DNA of 64,000 nucleotides from Argentina anserina (Eukaryota > Streptophyta > Magnoliopsida > Rosales > Rosaceae): assembly GCF_933775445.1 (NCBI RefSeq), contig NW_026089464.1, positions 1 to 64,000 of the forward strand, in the 5' to 3' direction. How positions within the stretch are numbered: the stretch's first letter is position 1; every line of letters begins with the position of its first letter. Made by a program: the position numbers and the translations under genes. A model generated the notes under the pieces. That model was not told the origin of the DNA. It worked only from the letters and a program-made list of their open reading frames with translations, and searched no databases. Below, piece after piece: positions 13,501 through 24,509 of the stretch.

Positions 13501-16500
13501 CTGATGCAAGTTTCTATTGTACTTGAGAGTTTTGCAAGTGTGGGAGTGTGTTTCTTTCAATCTGAGTATCTTTACATCGTTTGCGTATCTTTACTATTCC
13601 AATTGTGTATCTTTTCATTTCTCGTTTGAGTATCTTTCTGTAAGGCTTCTGATGCGAGTTTCGTATTTGAGAGTTTTGCAAGTGTGGGAGTGTGTTTCTT
13701 TCAAACTGAGTATCTTTACATCGTTTGCATATCTTTACAATTCCAATTGTGTATCTTTACATCGTTTGCGTATCTTTACTATTCCAATTGTGTATCTTTT
13801 CATTTCTCGTTTGAGTATCTTTCTGTAAGGCTTCTGATGCGAGTTTCTATTGTATTTGAGAGTTTTGCAAGTGTGGGAGTGTGTTTCTTTCAAACTGAGT
13901 ATCTTTACATCGTTTGCGTATCTTTACTATTCCAATTGTGTATCTTTTCATTTCTGGTTTGAGTATCTTTCTGTAAGGCTTCTGATGCAAGTTTCTATTG
14001 TACTTGAGAGTTTTGCAAGTGTGGGAGTGTGTTTCTTTCAATCTGAGTATCTTTACATCGTTTGCGTATCTTTACTATTCCAATTGTGTATCTTTTCATT
14101 TCTCGTTTGAGTATCTTTCTGTAAGGCTTTCTGATGCGAGTTTCTATTGAATTTGAGAGTTTTGCAAGTGTGGGAGTGTGTTTCTTTCAAACTGAGTATC
14201 TTTACATCGTTTGCGTATCTTTACTATTCCAATTGTGTATGTTTACATCGTTTGCGTATCTTTACTATTCCAATTGTGTATCTTTTCATTTCTCGTTTGA
14301 GTATCTTTCTGTAAGGCTTTCTGATGCGAGTTTCTATTGAATTTGAGAGTTTTGCAAGTGTGGGAGTGTGTTTCCTTCAAACTGAGTATCTTTACATCGT
14401 TTGCGTATGTTTACTATTCCAATTGTGTATCTTTACATCGTTTGCGTATCTTTACTATTCCAATTGTGTATCTTTTCATTTCTCGTTTGAGTATCTTTCT
14501 GTACGGCTTCTGATGCGAGTTTCTATTGTATTTGAGAGTTTTGCAAGTGTGGGAGTGTGTTTCTTTCAAACTGAGTATCTTTACATCGTTTGCGTATCTT
14601 TACTATTCCAATTGTGTATCTTTTCATTTCTCGTTTGAGTATCTTTCTGTAAGGCTTCTGATGCGAGTTTCTATTGTATTTGATAGTTTTGCAAGTGTGG
14701 GAGTGTGTTTCTTTCAATCTGAGTATCTTTACATCGTTTGCGTATCTTTACTATTCCAATTGTGTATCTTTTCATTTCTCGTTTGAGTATCTTTCTGTAA
14801 GGCTTTCTGATGCGAGTTTCTATTGAATTTGAAAGTTTTGCAAGTGTGGGAGTGTGTTTCTTTCAAACTGAGTATCTTTACATCGTTTGCGTATCTTTAC
14901 TATTCCAATTGTGTATCTTTACATCGTTTGCGTATCTTTACTATTCCAATTGTGTATCTTTTCATTTCTCGTTTGAGTATCTTTCTGTAAGGCTTCTGAT
15001 GCGAGTTTCTATTGTATTTGAGAGTTTTGCAAGTGTGGGAGTGTGTTTCTTTCAAACTGAGTATCTTTACATCGTTTGCGTATCTTTACTATTCGAATTT
15101 TGTATCTTTACATCGTTTGCGTATCTTTACTATTCCAATTGTGTATCTTTTCATTTCTCGTTTGAGTATCTTTCTGTAAGGCTTTCTGATGCGAGTTTCT
15201 ATTGAATTTGAGAGTTTTGCAAGTGTGGGAGTTTGTTTCCTTCAAACTGAGTATCTTTACATCGTTTGCGTATGTTTACTATTCCAATTGTGTATCTTTA
15301 CATCGTTTGCGTATCTTTACTAGTCCAATTGTGTATCTTTTCATTTCTCGTTTGAGTATCTTTCTGTAAGGCTTCTGATGCGAGTTTCGTATTTGAGAGT
15401 TTTGCAAGTGTGGGAGTGTGTTTCTTTCAAACTGAGTATCTTTACATCGTTTGCATATCTTTACAATTCCAATTGTGTATCTTTACATCGTTTGCGTATC
15501 TTTACTATTCCAATTGTGTATCTTTTCATTTCTGGTTTGAGTATCTTTCTGTAAGGCTTCTGATGCAAGTTTCTATTGTACTTGAGAGTTTTGCAAGTGT
15601 GGGAGTGTGTTTCTTTCAATCTGAGTATCTTTACATCGTTTGCGTATCTTTACTATTCCAATTGTGTATCTTTTCATTTCTCGTTTGAGTATCTTTCTGT
15701 AAGGCTTTCTGATGCGAGTTTCTATTGAATTTGAGAGTTTTGCAAGTGTGGGAGTGTGTTTCTTTCAAACTGAGTATCTTTACATCGTTTGCGTATCTTT
15801 ACTATTCCAATTGTGTATCTTTACATCGTTTGCGTATCTTTACTATTCCAATTGTGTATCTTTTCATTTCTCGTTTGAGTTTCTTTCTGTAAGGCTTTCT
15901 GATGCGAGTTTCTATTGAATTTGAGAGTTTTGCAAGTGTGGGAGTGTGTTTCCTTCAAACTGAGTATCTTTACATCGTTTGCGTATGTTTACTATTCCAA
16001 TTGTGTATCTTTACATCGTTTGCGTATCTTTACTATTCCAATTGTGTATCTTTTCATTTCTCGTTTGAGTATCTTTCTGTAAGGCTTCTGATGCGAGTTT
16101 CTATTGAATTTGAGAGTTTTGCAAGTGTGGGAGTGTGTTTCTTTCAAACTGAGTATCTTTACATCGTTTGCGTATCTTTACTATTCCAATTGTGTATCTT
16201 TACATCGTTTGCGTATCTTTACTATTCCAATTGTGTATCTTTTCATTTCTCGTTTGAGTATCTTTCTGTAAGGCTTTCTGATGCGAGTTTCTATTGAATT
16301 TGAGAGTTTTGCAAGTGTGGGAGTGTGTTTCCTTCAAACTGAGTATCTTTACATCGTTTGCGTATGTTTACTATTCCAATTGTGTATCTTTACATCGTTT
16401 GCGTATCTTTACTATTCCAATTGTGTATCTTTTCATTTCTCGTTTGAGTATCTTTCTGTACGGCTTCTGATGCGAGTTTCTATTGTATTTGAGAGTTTTG

Positions 16501-17064
16501 CAAGTGTGGGAGTGTGTTTCTTTCAAACTGAGTATCTTTACATCGTTTGCGTATCTTTACTATTCCAATTGTGTATCTTTTCATTTCTCGTTTGAGTATC
16601 TTTCTGTAAGGCTTCTGATGCGAGTTTCTATTGTATTTGATAGTTTTGCAAGTGTGGGAGTGTGTTTCTTTCAATCTGAGTATCTTTACATCGTTTGCGT
16701 ATCTTTACTATTCCAATTGTGTATCTTTTCATTTCTCGTTTGAGTATCTTTCTGTAAGGCTTTCTGATGCGAGTTTCTATTGAATTTGAGAGTTTTGCAA
16801 GTGTGGGAGTGTGTTTCTTTCAAACTGAGTATCTTTACATCGTTTGCGTATCTTTACTATTCCAATTGTGTATCTTTACATCGTTTGCGTATCTTTACTA
16901 TTCCAATTGTGTATCTTTTCATTTCTCGTTTGAGTATCTTTCTGTAAGGCTTTCTGATGCGAGTTTCTATTGAATTTGAGAGTTTTGCAAGTGTGGGAGT
17001 GTGTTTCTTTCAAACTGAGTATCTTTACATCGTTTGCGTATCTTTACTATTCCAATTGTGTATC

Positions 17065-17069
17065 TTTAC
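17065..17069. repeat. Target-site duplication, left copy (TTTAC)
   Basis: TTTAC lies immediately before the element's first bases (TGATAGG) and again right after its last bases, at 27271-27275. Five bases is the usual LTR-retrotransposon duplication length. TTTAC occurs one or more times in every satellite monomer, so the match alone is weak. The satellite phase fits across the junction only if the target monomer had three 41-bp segments. Confidence 0.6.
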
Positions 17070-17950
17070 TGATAGGGCTACTTGTTACACATAGTGAAAT
17101 TTTTTTTAGGGAAGCTAAATGTTTATTTATGCGAGGTTTATTGTAAGTTATAAGGTGAACGGAATAGGTAAAGTCCATTTTGTTAATACTAGCCTTAACC
17201 CTCCATTTGTACCTTGCAAAGGTCACTTGGGGTTGAGGGCGGCTTTTATTAACACTTTGGGGCCAGTCTAACACACAAAGTTGTTCCGAGCTGAGTAAGG
17301 GGCTATGCTATTTTCATCACCCTGGTTCAAGGTTTACAAAATTGGATCTCAGAGGCCCATAGACTGACATACATCTCGGTGATGGAGTCGATTGGGAAAG
17401 CATCCTTTCGAGGTTGTGGCCCCCGTGGTGTCCAACAAATGAGTCCTGCCTTGTGACTATCTCTGATTCTAGCTATCAAGCCTTCTGAAACAAAGGAATG
17501 CGTTTGTGTCTAGACGACGTACTTAGGCCGCACGTCCACCTCACTTTATAACTTAGAAGATAACTTTGTATAAATAGATGTATATAGTTTCAAAAGAAAA
17601 TGATGTTCTAATTTTTAAGGTATATCGGATAAAGCAAGACCCTTACCTTGGGCTGTTTCAGTCCATTGCACAGTTAGCTCCTCTGCTCCACGTACCTTAA
17701 AAGTTAGGATTGTGTGTGAATAAAATCAATTAGACTTAGTTATACCCCTACACTTGTAATTTTCGAAATATAGAAGAAAAGAAACAAAGAAAACGAAAAT
17801 TGAACATAGATGTAAAGAAGAGTTACGTTTTTGTAAATGAGGGAAACAAAAATTTGTAATTGAAAGGAAGAAGAAGTTTATATTTACTTATACTTGTATT
17901 TCATATGTTGTAGAGATACTAATATATATGTGTTCTTTTCAGGCTAATGA
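17070..17950 (+). other. Defective 5' end and leader of the Athila-type element
   Basis: No gene is seen in these 881 bases. The first seven, TGATAGG, equal the start of the 3' LTR, after which the two diverge. An 18-base stretch at 17200-17217 (CCTCCATTTGTACCTTGC) matches the 3' LTR at 25387-25404 with one mismatch, but sits 130 rather than 40 bases from the end. The rest does not resemble the 3' LTR by eye. No primer-binding site of the type usual in this group (starting TGGCGCC) is visible. I infer a 5' LTR remnant fused to internal leader, so the LTR promoter upstream of gag is missing. A separate, unrecognised insertion in this stretch is also possible. Confidence 0.6.
17917..17942 (+). 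promoter_or_regulatory. Possible 3' splice site just upstream of gag
   Basis: TACTAAT (branch-point-like, 17917-17923) is followed by a T-rich stretch ending TTCTTTTCAG at 17942, nine bases before the gag ATG. The roughly 20-base spacing suits a plant intron. A GTAAGT donor-like site lies at 17143-17148. A similar TACTAAC plus CAG arrangement closes the 3' LTR (27244-27265). Splicing is inferred, not shown. Confidence 0.4.
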
Positions 17951-20452
17951 ATGTCCAAGATTACTGGTTGGTCCGAAGAGATTAGTGCTCGCCTGAAAAG
18001 AATTCAGCCTCCATCTCAGTTCGATAACGTATCCATTGAATCAGATTCATTTCACGAAGAGAAAGAGTTTGGGTCCATTTCGCCATTTCCAAGTGCAACA
18101 AGTTGTAGTGGGCTCAATCCTTTGTTCTTTGAGGATCCGGAGTTAGAATTGTTGACAAGCCCATTTCCATTAGCCCAGTTGAATTTCGATCTACCCGATC
18201 CAAAACTTGAAAAAGAAGAAGAAGTAATGGCATCAATTAGAGAACAAAATGGTCAAGTTGAAGGAGTAGTTGGTGGGACAGCGCCCTCTAACATTGCATA
18301 TCCTGTTCCACAAGAGGGCAAGACTAATGATTTCGTTTTGAAGAGTGGGTTTCTACATCATTTACCCAAGTTTCATGGTCTTTCTGGTGAGGATCCTAAT
18401 CAACATCTCACCTTGTTCCAATTCAACTGTGAGACTATGTGCCCAAGAGGAGCAGACATTCAGATTGTGAAGATGCGAGCATTTCCCTACTCATTGGAGG
18501 ACCGTGCTCAGAAATGGTTATTTGAGGTGCCAGCTGGTAGGATCACTTCTTGGACTACCATGGTGAACGAATTTCTATCCAAATACTTCCCATCTTCAAG
18601 AGTCACTCACATAAGGAAGCAGATCACTGGTATCAAGCAAGGCCCAGATGAGTCGTTTTACAACTACTATGAGAGATTCAGGTCTCTTATAGCATCATGT
18701 CCAGCTCATGGCATTAGGGAAGGTCTACTCCTTCAATACTTTTATGAAGGCCTTCTACAAATGGAAAGGGAGTTCCTTGATTCAGCTGCTGGTGGTTCGT
18801 TCTTGGACAAGAGCAATGTCATGGCAAAAGATCTTTTGGAGAAGAGAGCAATGAATAACCAACAGTTTGGGACATCTGCAAGTACTACAAGGCAGGTGCA
18901 TGAGACTCACTCCAGTTCGAACTCTGCTCTAGAGGACAAGGTCGACAAGTTGTCCAAGATGATGAGCCATTTCATGAAGTCTAATGGAGCTCAAGTCTGT
19001 GGGATATGTACGGAGGGGCACCCTACTGATCAGTGTCCTCAAGTTGCATCTAATGGAGGGTATGAAGAAGTCAATGCCCTTGGTTATCAAGGAGGTCAGA
19101 GGTACAACCCATATTCAAATACCTACAATTCTGGCCTACGTGATCATCCTAACTTTCGATGGTCCAACAATGAAAATGTACTAAGGCCACATCAGAATCA
19201 AATGCAATTTGGGCCTCGTCCGGGTGGTTTGTTTAGACCACAAGCTCCACTACTCAATGTACCACCTCCAAATGTGGCTGCTACTCCGAATTATGATGAG
19301 TTGTTGAAATCCTTAGCTGCTGGGCAAAGTCAGTTGAATACCGTTACTCAAACTTTGGTTGTGGGTCAACAAGCAAATAGCAAGGACATTGCGGAGCTGA
19401 AAACGCATATGGGCCAAGTAGTGGACTTCATGGGCCGATTTTCTGAGCAAGGGAAGCTGCCTACTGGTGTCATACCCAACCCAAGAAATGAACAAGCCCA
19501 AGCTATCATAACAAGGAGTGGGCTTGAGCTAAAGGAGAGCCCAAATGTTGCAAAAAAGGCCCATACAGCCCATGACCATAAAAGTGACGAAATTCCTATG
19601 ATGATGGACTTGGAGAAGGATCCAGCTACCTCCAAGAAGGAGATGGTGCCGCCCCATGATGCACCCAAAGGTACAACTCCTAACTCAAGTGATTTAGTTA
19701 AGACTAATCCTGTTTCGTGTGTACCTTTCCCTTCTAGGTTTGCAAAGAGCAAGAAGGACAAATCTGATGAGGAGGTATTGGAAGTCTTTAGGAAGGTGGA
19801 AGTTAACCTTCCTTTGTTGGAGTGCATCAAGCAAATCCCCAAGTATGCGAAATTTCTAAAGGAGCTTTGCACTTCAAGAAGGAAGACTAGGGAGGAGAAG
19901 GTAGTGAAGATGAATGAGACAGTTTCAGCTGTCATCCAAAGGAAGCTACCCCCTAAGATGAAGGACCCCGGAAGTTTCTCCGTCCCATGCAAAATTGGTA
20001 ACATGTTATTTAACAATGTTATGCTTGATCTAGGTGCTTCAATAAATGTTATGCCATATAATGTTTATCAATCACTAGGATTAGGACCTTTAAAGAATGA
20101 TAACGTGATTATTCAATTAGCTGATCGATCTAACAAGTACCCTAAGGGGTATGTTGAGGATGTCCTTGTGCAGGTTAGTCACCTTATTTTCCCTGCAGAT
20201 TTTTATGTGCTAGACATGGAGGTATCATCCTTGGAGACAACTCCACTGCTTTTGGGGAGACCGTTCATGAGAACTGCAAGGACATGCATCGATGTGGCCA
20301 ATGGGAGTTTATCAATGGAATTTGATGGAGATGTTATCAGTTTCAATGTTTTTGAGGCTATGAAATACCCAGTTTCTGACCTTAACTCGTGCTTTGCTAT
20401 TGATGTTGTTGAATCTATTGCACAGGTTATGTCAGAAACGTTGGAAGCATAG
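17951..20452 (+). CDS. gag-pro: Gag-protease polyprotein of the Athila-type element
   Basis: This 833-codon frame encodes the retrotransposon capsid protein and the aspartic protease that matures the polyprotein in cytoplasmic virus-like particles. The Gag domain spans roughly residues 138-310, beginning LPKFHGLSGEDPNQ. A zinc knuckle for RNA packaging lies at C350, C353, H357 and C362. Its spacing is C-x2-C-x3-H-x4-C, one residue shorter than the standard x4 before His. A low-complexity linker rich in N, Q and P follows. The protease has the active site DLGAS at D693 and the LLGRPFM flap-region motif near residue 770. The start is fixed by an in-frame TGA at 17948-17950, immediately before the ATG. 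The frame ends in UAG at 20450-20452, and pol continues in the same frame. There are no frameshifts. Confidence 0.93.
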   Translation: MSKITGWSEEISARLKRIQPPSQFDNVSIESDSFHEEKEFGSISPFPSATSCSGLNPLFFEDPELELLTSPFPLAQLNFDLPDPKLEKEEEVMASIREQNGQVEGVVGGTAPSNIAYPVPQEGKTNDFVLKSGFLHHLPKFHGLSGEDPNQHLTLFQFNCETMCPRGADIQIVKMRAFPYSLEDRAQKWLFEVPAGRITSWTTMVNEFLSKYFPSSRVTHIRKQITGIKQGPDESFYNYYERFRSLIASCPAHGIREGLLLQYFYEGLLQMEREFLDSAAGGSFLDKSNVMAKDLLEKRAMNNQQFGTSASTTRQVHETHSSSNSALEDKVDKLSKMMSHFMKSNGAQVCGICTEGHPTDQCPQVASNGGYEEVNALGYQGGQRYNPYSNTYNSGLRDHPNFRWSNNENVLRPHQNQMQFGPRPGGLFRPQAPLLNVPPPNVAATPNYDELLKSLAAGQSQLNTVTQTLVVGQQANSKDIAELKTHMGQVVDFMGRFSEQGKLPTGVIPNPRNEQAQAIITRSGLELKESPNVAKKAHTAHDHKSDEIPMMMDLEKDPATSKKEMVPPHDAPKGTTPNSSDLVKTNPVSCVPFPSRFAKSKKDKSDEEVLEVFRKVEVNLPLLECIKQIPKYAKFLKELCTSRRKTREEKVVKMNETVSAVIQRKLPPKMKDPGSFSVPCKIGNMLFNNVMLDLGASINVMPYNVYQSLGLGPLKNDNVIIQLADRSNKYPKGYVEDVLVQVSHLIFPADFYVLDMEVSSLETTPLLLGRPFMRTARTCIDVANGSLSMEFDGDVISFNVFEAMKYPVSDLNSCFAIDVVESIAQVMSETLEA

Positions 20453-20458
20453 CAATTA
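20450..20458 (+). promoter_or_regulatory. Candidate stop-codon readthrough site (UAG-CAA-UUA)
   Basis: The gag-pro stop is TAG, followed in frame by CAA TTA. This matches the UAG-CAR-YYA context that directs roughly percent-level readthrough in tobamoviruses and has been described for the plant retroelement SIRE1. The gag-pro and pol frames are identical in phase, and this is the only stop between 17951 and 23548. Readthrough would therefore yield Gag-Pro-Pol as a minor product. The alternative is a simple C-to-T change in a former glutamine codon, in a CHG context prone to methylation and deamination in plants. Confidence 0.6.
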
Positions 20459-20461
20459 GCT

Positions 20462-23400
20462 ATGGAGCAAGGGGCCGGATTTGACAAGCATGGGGACCGT
20501 GTCCCAAGAGAGGAGTGGGCTGATCTTGAGCCCAAGATTTTCGAAATTCTTTGTGAGCTTGAAGCTCAACCGTTCAAAAGGTATCCCTCTTTCTTGTCAA
20601 TTCCCATTTCCACTAACAAATTGTTACCATCTGTGGTTCAGGCCCCAAAGTTAGATTTGAAGCAGCTTCCAGATCATTTGAAGTATGTGTACCTTGGAAA
20701 GGATGATACTCTACCAGTTATTGTGTCATCAACGCTGAGTGAGCAGCAGGAAGCTAGATTGATTGATGTGCTTAAGAGGAACAAGACCGCTATTGGATGG
20801 ACTTTGGCGGATATCAAGGGAATCAGCCCTACAACTTGTGTTCATAGGATACTATTAGAGGATGGCGCCAAGCCTACACGTGATGCTCAAAGGAGATTGC
20901 ACCCACCAATGATGAAAATTGTGAAAGATGAGGTGATCAAGCTGCTTGATTGTGGAGTGATCTATCCCATCTCGGACAGTCGGTGGATTTCGCCAGTGCA
21001 AGTTGTGCCTAAGAAGAGTGGGGTGACTGTTGTGAAAAATGAGGCGAATGAGTTAGTACCCCAGAGATTGGTGACCGGTCATAGGATGTGCATTGATTAT
21101 AGGAAGCTGAATGCTACAACACGCAAGGATCACATGCCTTTGCCGTTCATGGACCAGATGTTGGAAAGATTAGCCGGGCACGAGTTCTTTTGTTTTCTAG
21201 ATGGGTATAGTGGCTACAACCAGATATGCATTCATCCGGAAGATCAAGAGAAGACGACATTTACATGTCCATTTGGCACTTTTGCATATCGACGCATGCC
21301 CTTTGGGTTGTGCAACGCACCAGGTACGTTTCAGCGATGTATGCTTGCTATTTTCTCTGACTTTATCGAAAATATCATTGAAGTTTTTATGGATGACTTT
21401 AGTGTTTATGGTAAAAACTTTGATGCATGTTTAGAGAATTTAGAGTTAATATTGAAAAGGTGTGTAGAAACTAACCTTGTGCTTAATTGGGAAAAATGCC
21501 ACTTCATGGTTAATCAAGGGATAGTTTTGGGACATATTGTATCTGCTAAGGGTATTCAGGTAGACAAGGCTAAGGTTGATATTGTGCATCACTTACCCTC
21601 TCCCACAACTGTGAGAGAGGTTCGTTCTTTCCTTGGTCATGCAGGATTTTATAGGAGATTCATCAAGGATTTTTCCATGGTGGCGAGACCTATGTGTACC
21701 CTATTGCAGAAGGATATGTCGTTCATATGGGATGATGCATGTGAAAAAGCGTTTGTGAAGTTGAAGGAGTTGTTGACTACTGCACCCATCATTTGTCCTC
21801 CGGATTGGAACCTGCCCTTTGAGTTGATGTGCGATGCTTCGGATTATGCCGTTGGGGCGGTGTTGGGCCAAAGAAGAGAAAAGAAGCCCGTAGTGATCTA
21901 CTATGCGTCTAGGACTCTTAATGAGGCCCAGATGAATTATTCGACTACGGAAAAAGAACTTTTGGCTGTAATATTTGCTTTAGACAAATTTCGATCATAT
22001 CTTTTGCATTCTAAAGTTGTTGTGTATTCTGACCATGCAGCCTTAAGGTATTTGATGACAAAGAAGGATGCTAAGCCCAGATTGATCCGATGGATTCTAT
22101 TGATTCAAGAGTTTGACCTTGAGATTCGAGACAAGAAGGGAAGTGAGAATGTGGTGGCTGATCATTTGAGTAGGATCGTGCGAGATGAGGAAAGAGAGCC
22201 ACTACGTGAGACTTTCCCAGATGAGCAACTCTTTGGGATAGAGGTAAGTGTGCCTTGGTATGCCGATATTGTCAATTATTTAGTTACTAAGGACTTTCCT
22301 AGTACACTTTCGCATGCTAATAAGGCTAAATTGAAGAAAATGGCTAGATACTATATTTGGGATGAACCGTATTTATGGAAACAATGTAGTGATCAAGTCA
22401 TTAGGAGATGTGTCCCAGAGAATGAGCATAGGTCGATTCTTAACTTCTGTCATAGTGAGGCATGTGGAGGTCATTTTGGGCCTCGTAGAACAGCTTTAAA
22501 GGTGTTGGAATGTGGTTTCTATTGGCCTTCTATTTTCAAGGATGCATATTTGTTTTGTGTTTCTTGTGATAGGTGTCAACGGACTGGTAATATTGGTAAG
22601 AGAGATCAAATGCCCTTATCCCCCATTATAATTGTCGAAATTTTTGATGTGTGGGGCATTGATTTCATGGGTCCATTTCCTTCATCTAGAGGTTTCTTGT
22701 ATATCTTGTTAGCTGTTGATTATGTGTCGAAGTGGGTGGAAGCAAAGGCCACCCGAACTAATGATTCGAAAGTGGTTGCAGGTTTCTTGAGAACTAACAT
22801 ATTTTGCAGGTTTGGAGTACCAAGAGTTTTGATAAGTGATGGAGGTTCTCATTTCTGCAACCGGACTATTGAGGCATTGCTTAAGAAGTATGGAGTAACC
22901 CACAAGGTTTCGACACCATATCATCCTCAAACAAGTGGCATGGCAGAAGTGTCCAACAGAGAGATCAAGGGAATTCTGGAGAAGACTGTAGGTCCAACAA
23001 GGAAGGATTGGAGTGATCGATTAGATGATGCATTATGGGCCTACAGGACTGCGTACAAGACGCCTATTGGGATGTCACCATTCAGATTGGTGTATGGGAA
23101 GGCATGTCACCTTCCAGTGGAGTTAGAGCACAGAGCATGGTGGGCGGTGAAGACATTCAACATGGACAAGGATGCAGCTGGTCTTCATAGGAAATTGCAG
23201 CTCAATGAGCTTGAGGAGATACGAAATGACGCCTATGATGCTGCATGGATTTACAAGGAGAAAACGAGAGCTTATCATGACAAGATGATTCGTGGGAAAG
23301 AGTTTGTAGTTGGTCAAAAAGTTCTTTTATTCCACTCTAGACTTAAACTTTTTCCTGGAAAATTACGTTCTCGTTGGGTTGGTCCATTTGTTGTTACTAA

Positions 23401-23551
23401 TGTGTTTGCTCATGGTGCTATTGAAATTAAGAGTGATAAAACAGGTCAGACGTTCAAGGTGAATGGGCATCGACTTAAGCCCTACTATGAGCCTTTTGAG
23501 GAGCACACGTATGAGGAGACGAGTGTGAGAGATGCGCCAAAAGATGTATGA
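20462..23551 (+). CDS. pol: Pol polyprotein: reverse transcriptase, RNase H, integrase
   Basis: This 1029-codon frame copies the element's RNA into DNA and integrates it. Reverse transcriptase covers about residues 150-350, with catalytic D247 (LDGYSGYNQ) and the M-D-D motif at 310-312. RNase H covers about residues 450-570 and shows D458, the TTEKELLA block near 495-502, D524 and D567. Integrase begins with an HHCC zinc finger (H664 to C702 and C705), followed by the D734, D793, E829 triad with the canonical 35 residues between the last two. A GPY/F module (GPF at 974-976) closes it, with no chromodomain. The first ATG is at 20462, but the frame is open back to the UAG at 20450. Expression is thus probably by readthrough from gag-pro rather than by its own start. 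All catalytic residues are present. Confidence 0.95.
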   Translation: MEQGAGFDKHGDRVPREEWADLEPKIFEILCELEAQPFKRYPSFLSIPISTNKLLPSVVQAPKLDLKQLPDHLKYVYLGKDDTLPVIVSSTLSEQQEARLIDVLKRNKTAIGWTLADIKGISPTTCVHRILLEDGAKPTRDAQRRLHPPMMKIVKDEVIKLLDCGVIYPISDSRWISPVQVVPKKSGVTVVKNEANELVPQRLVTGHRMCIDYRKLNATTRKDHMPLPFMDQMLERLAGHEFFCFLDGYSGYNQICIHPEDQEKTTFTCPFGTFAYRRMPFGLCNAPGTFQRCMLAIFSDFIENIIEVFMDDFSVYGKNFDACLENLELILKRCVETNLVLNWEKCHFMVNQGIVLGHIVSAKGIQVDKAKVDIVHHLPSPTTVREVRSFLGHAGFYRRFIKDFSMVARPMCTLLQKDMSFIWDDACEKAFVKLKELLTTAPIICPPDWNLPFELMCDASDYAVGAVLGQRREKKPVVIYYASRTLNEAQMNYSTTEKELLAVIFALDKFRSYLLHSKVVVYSDHAALRYLMTKKDAKPRLIRWILLIQEFDLEIRDKKGSENVVADHLSRIVRDEEREPLRETFPDEQLFGIEVSVPWYADIVNYLVTKDFPSTLSHANKAKLKKMARYYIWDEPYLWKQCSDQVIRRCVPENEHRSILNFCHSEACGGHFGPRRTALKVLECGFYWPSIFKDAYLFCVSCDRCQRTGNIGKRDQMPLSPIIIVEIFDVWGIDFMGPFPSSRGFLYILLAVDYVSKWVEAKATRTNDSKVVAGFLRTNIFCRFGVPRVLISDGGSHFCNRTIEALLKKYGVTHKVSTPYHPQTSGMAEVSNREIKGILEKTVGPTRKDWSDRLDDALWAYRTAYKTPIGMSPFRLVYGKACHLPVELEHRAWWAVKTFNMDKDAAGLHRKLQLNELEEIRNDAYDAAWIYKEKTRAYHDKMIRGKEFVVGQKVLLFHSRLKLFPGKLRSRWVGPFVVTNVFAHGAIEIKSDKTGQTFKVNGHRLKPYYEPFEEHTYEETSVRDAPKDV

Positions 23552-23771
23552 GCATGAGAGAGTCTAGGCTGAGAGACTTTAAAACTCAAGCGCTGCATGG
23601 GAGGCAACCCATTTCAATCGTACCTGTGGAGGAGTCGTCTACGGGAGTTTGCATTTTCTTATCCCTTCACTCTTATGGTTGAATTGTATATGTATTGATG
23701 TGTGATCTTAGTCTATACTTATGAATTACATTCTGATTATTGAGCTTACATTGAGGACAATGTAATTTTCT

Positions 23772-23784
23772 AAGTGTGGGGTAG
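23772..23784 (+). other. Polypurine-tract-like motif, upstream copy 1
   Basis: AAGTGTGGGGTAG is identical to the 13 bases of the polypurine tract at 25333-25345. It sits shortly after the ACATTG/CAATGT inverted repeat. It could be a decoy or secondary plus-strand primer, or the trace of an older duplication. Confidence 0.6.
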
Positions 23785-24496
23785 GGTTGCATGATCATTG
23801 TTTGCTGATTTTTGCTTTGATTTCATGTTAAAAAACGAAAAAAGAAAGAAAAAATTCGAAAAAATGTTAGAAAATTCGAAAAAAAATGTGTTGTTTTGAG
23901 TCTTAGGATGCCCCTAAAGTCTAGGATGATTATGTCTCTAAATGCATAGATGATGGTTTTGCATTTCATAAGAATTGAATTGTAAGTTTCATTGATAATG
24001 TGGATTTGGTATGAACATGTGAGAGTTGATTGAATGCAATATGACATACATGTTTGGTTAGTTTAAGTCCATAACAACCTGTGAGTTTTTGAGCCTATAT
24101 ATGCTTTCTTCTTGAGTGATAATATGAAATTTCGTGATTGTTTTGTGAACCTCATTATTCTTTGCATATTCAATGACTATGTGCCATAGCTTTTAATGGA
24201 CTCTAGAATTTACTAGAACTCATCTTTTGTGATTGTTGAAACTTTTAAGTCATAAAATGCTCTGATTTTGAAAGGGATTTATGGATCATTTCTAGGATTA
24301 CCACCACTTTAGCCAAACAGCCATGTATCCCTATATGTGCCCTGTTTGGGACCCCTTAGTTGAACCCCATTTGAGCCTACATTGAGCCTTTTCTTCATCA
24401 CCTATATTATCTCCATGCTTAGTATAGTTATCTCTACCTTGTCCTATAGACTTGGCAGAACTATTTTTGAGATGATGTTGTGATGATGCATGAAAT

Positions 24497-24509
24497 AAGT
24501 GTGGGGTGG
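24497..24509 (+). other. Polypurine-tract-like motif, upstream copy 2
   Basis: AAGTGTGGGGTGG differs from the polypurine tract at one base and is followed by the second purine-rich stretch. It is the middle one of three such motifs spaced 725 and 836 bases apart. Confidence 0.55.

Larger units (their letters stand above)
1..17069 (+). repeat. Satellite array, block 1 (148/189-bp monomers)
   Basis: This is a head-to-tail tandem array, already under way at base 1. The 148-bp monomer, counted from CTGATGCGAG, has 66 bp of unique sequence, a 41-bp segment starting TATCTTTACATCG and a second 41-bp segment starting TATCTTTTCATTT. Long monomers (189/190 bp) repeat the first 41-bp segment, and a few near 1700 and 4000 carry it three times. 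A one-base T insertion (GGCTTTCTG versus GGCTTCTG) gives the 149/190-bp forms. Consensus composition by hand count is T 69, A 27, G 30, C 22, so the strand is very T-rich. Recurrent variants include a 4-bp deletion (GTTTCGTATTT, e.g. 1651 and 3038), GCATAT for GCGTAT, and TAGTCC for TATTCC. No gene is visible. Open frames here arise only because the repeat lacks stops in some frames. Confidence 0.98.

Noticed and set aside
1..17069. CRISPR-like regular repeats
   Set aside because: The spacers would themselves be repeats. Monomers are contiguous, 148-190 bp and of plant satellite type, with no cas genes.
17047..17274. 75-codon frame on the - strand across the left element junction
   Set aside because: It starts in the element leader and ends in satellite, so it is a junction artefact.
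17300..17350. tRNA-like or SINE-like B box at GGTTCAAGG
   Set aside because: It is only a partial match to the B-box consensus, with no A box at a suitable distance and no cloverleaf visible.
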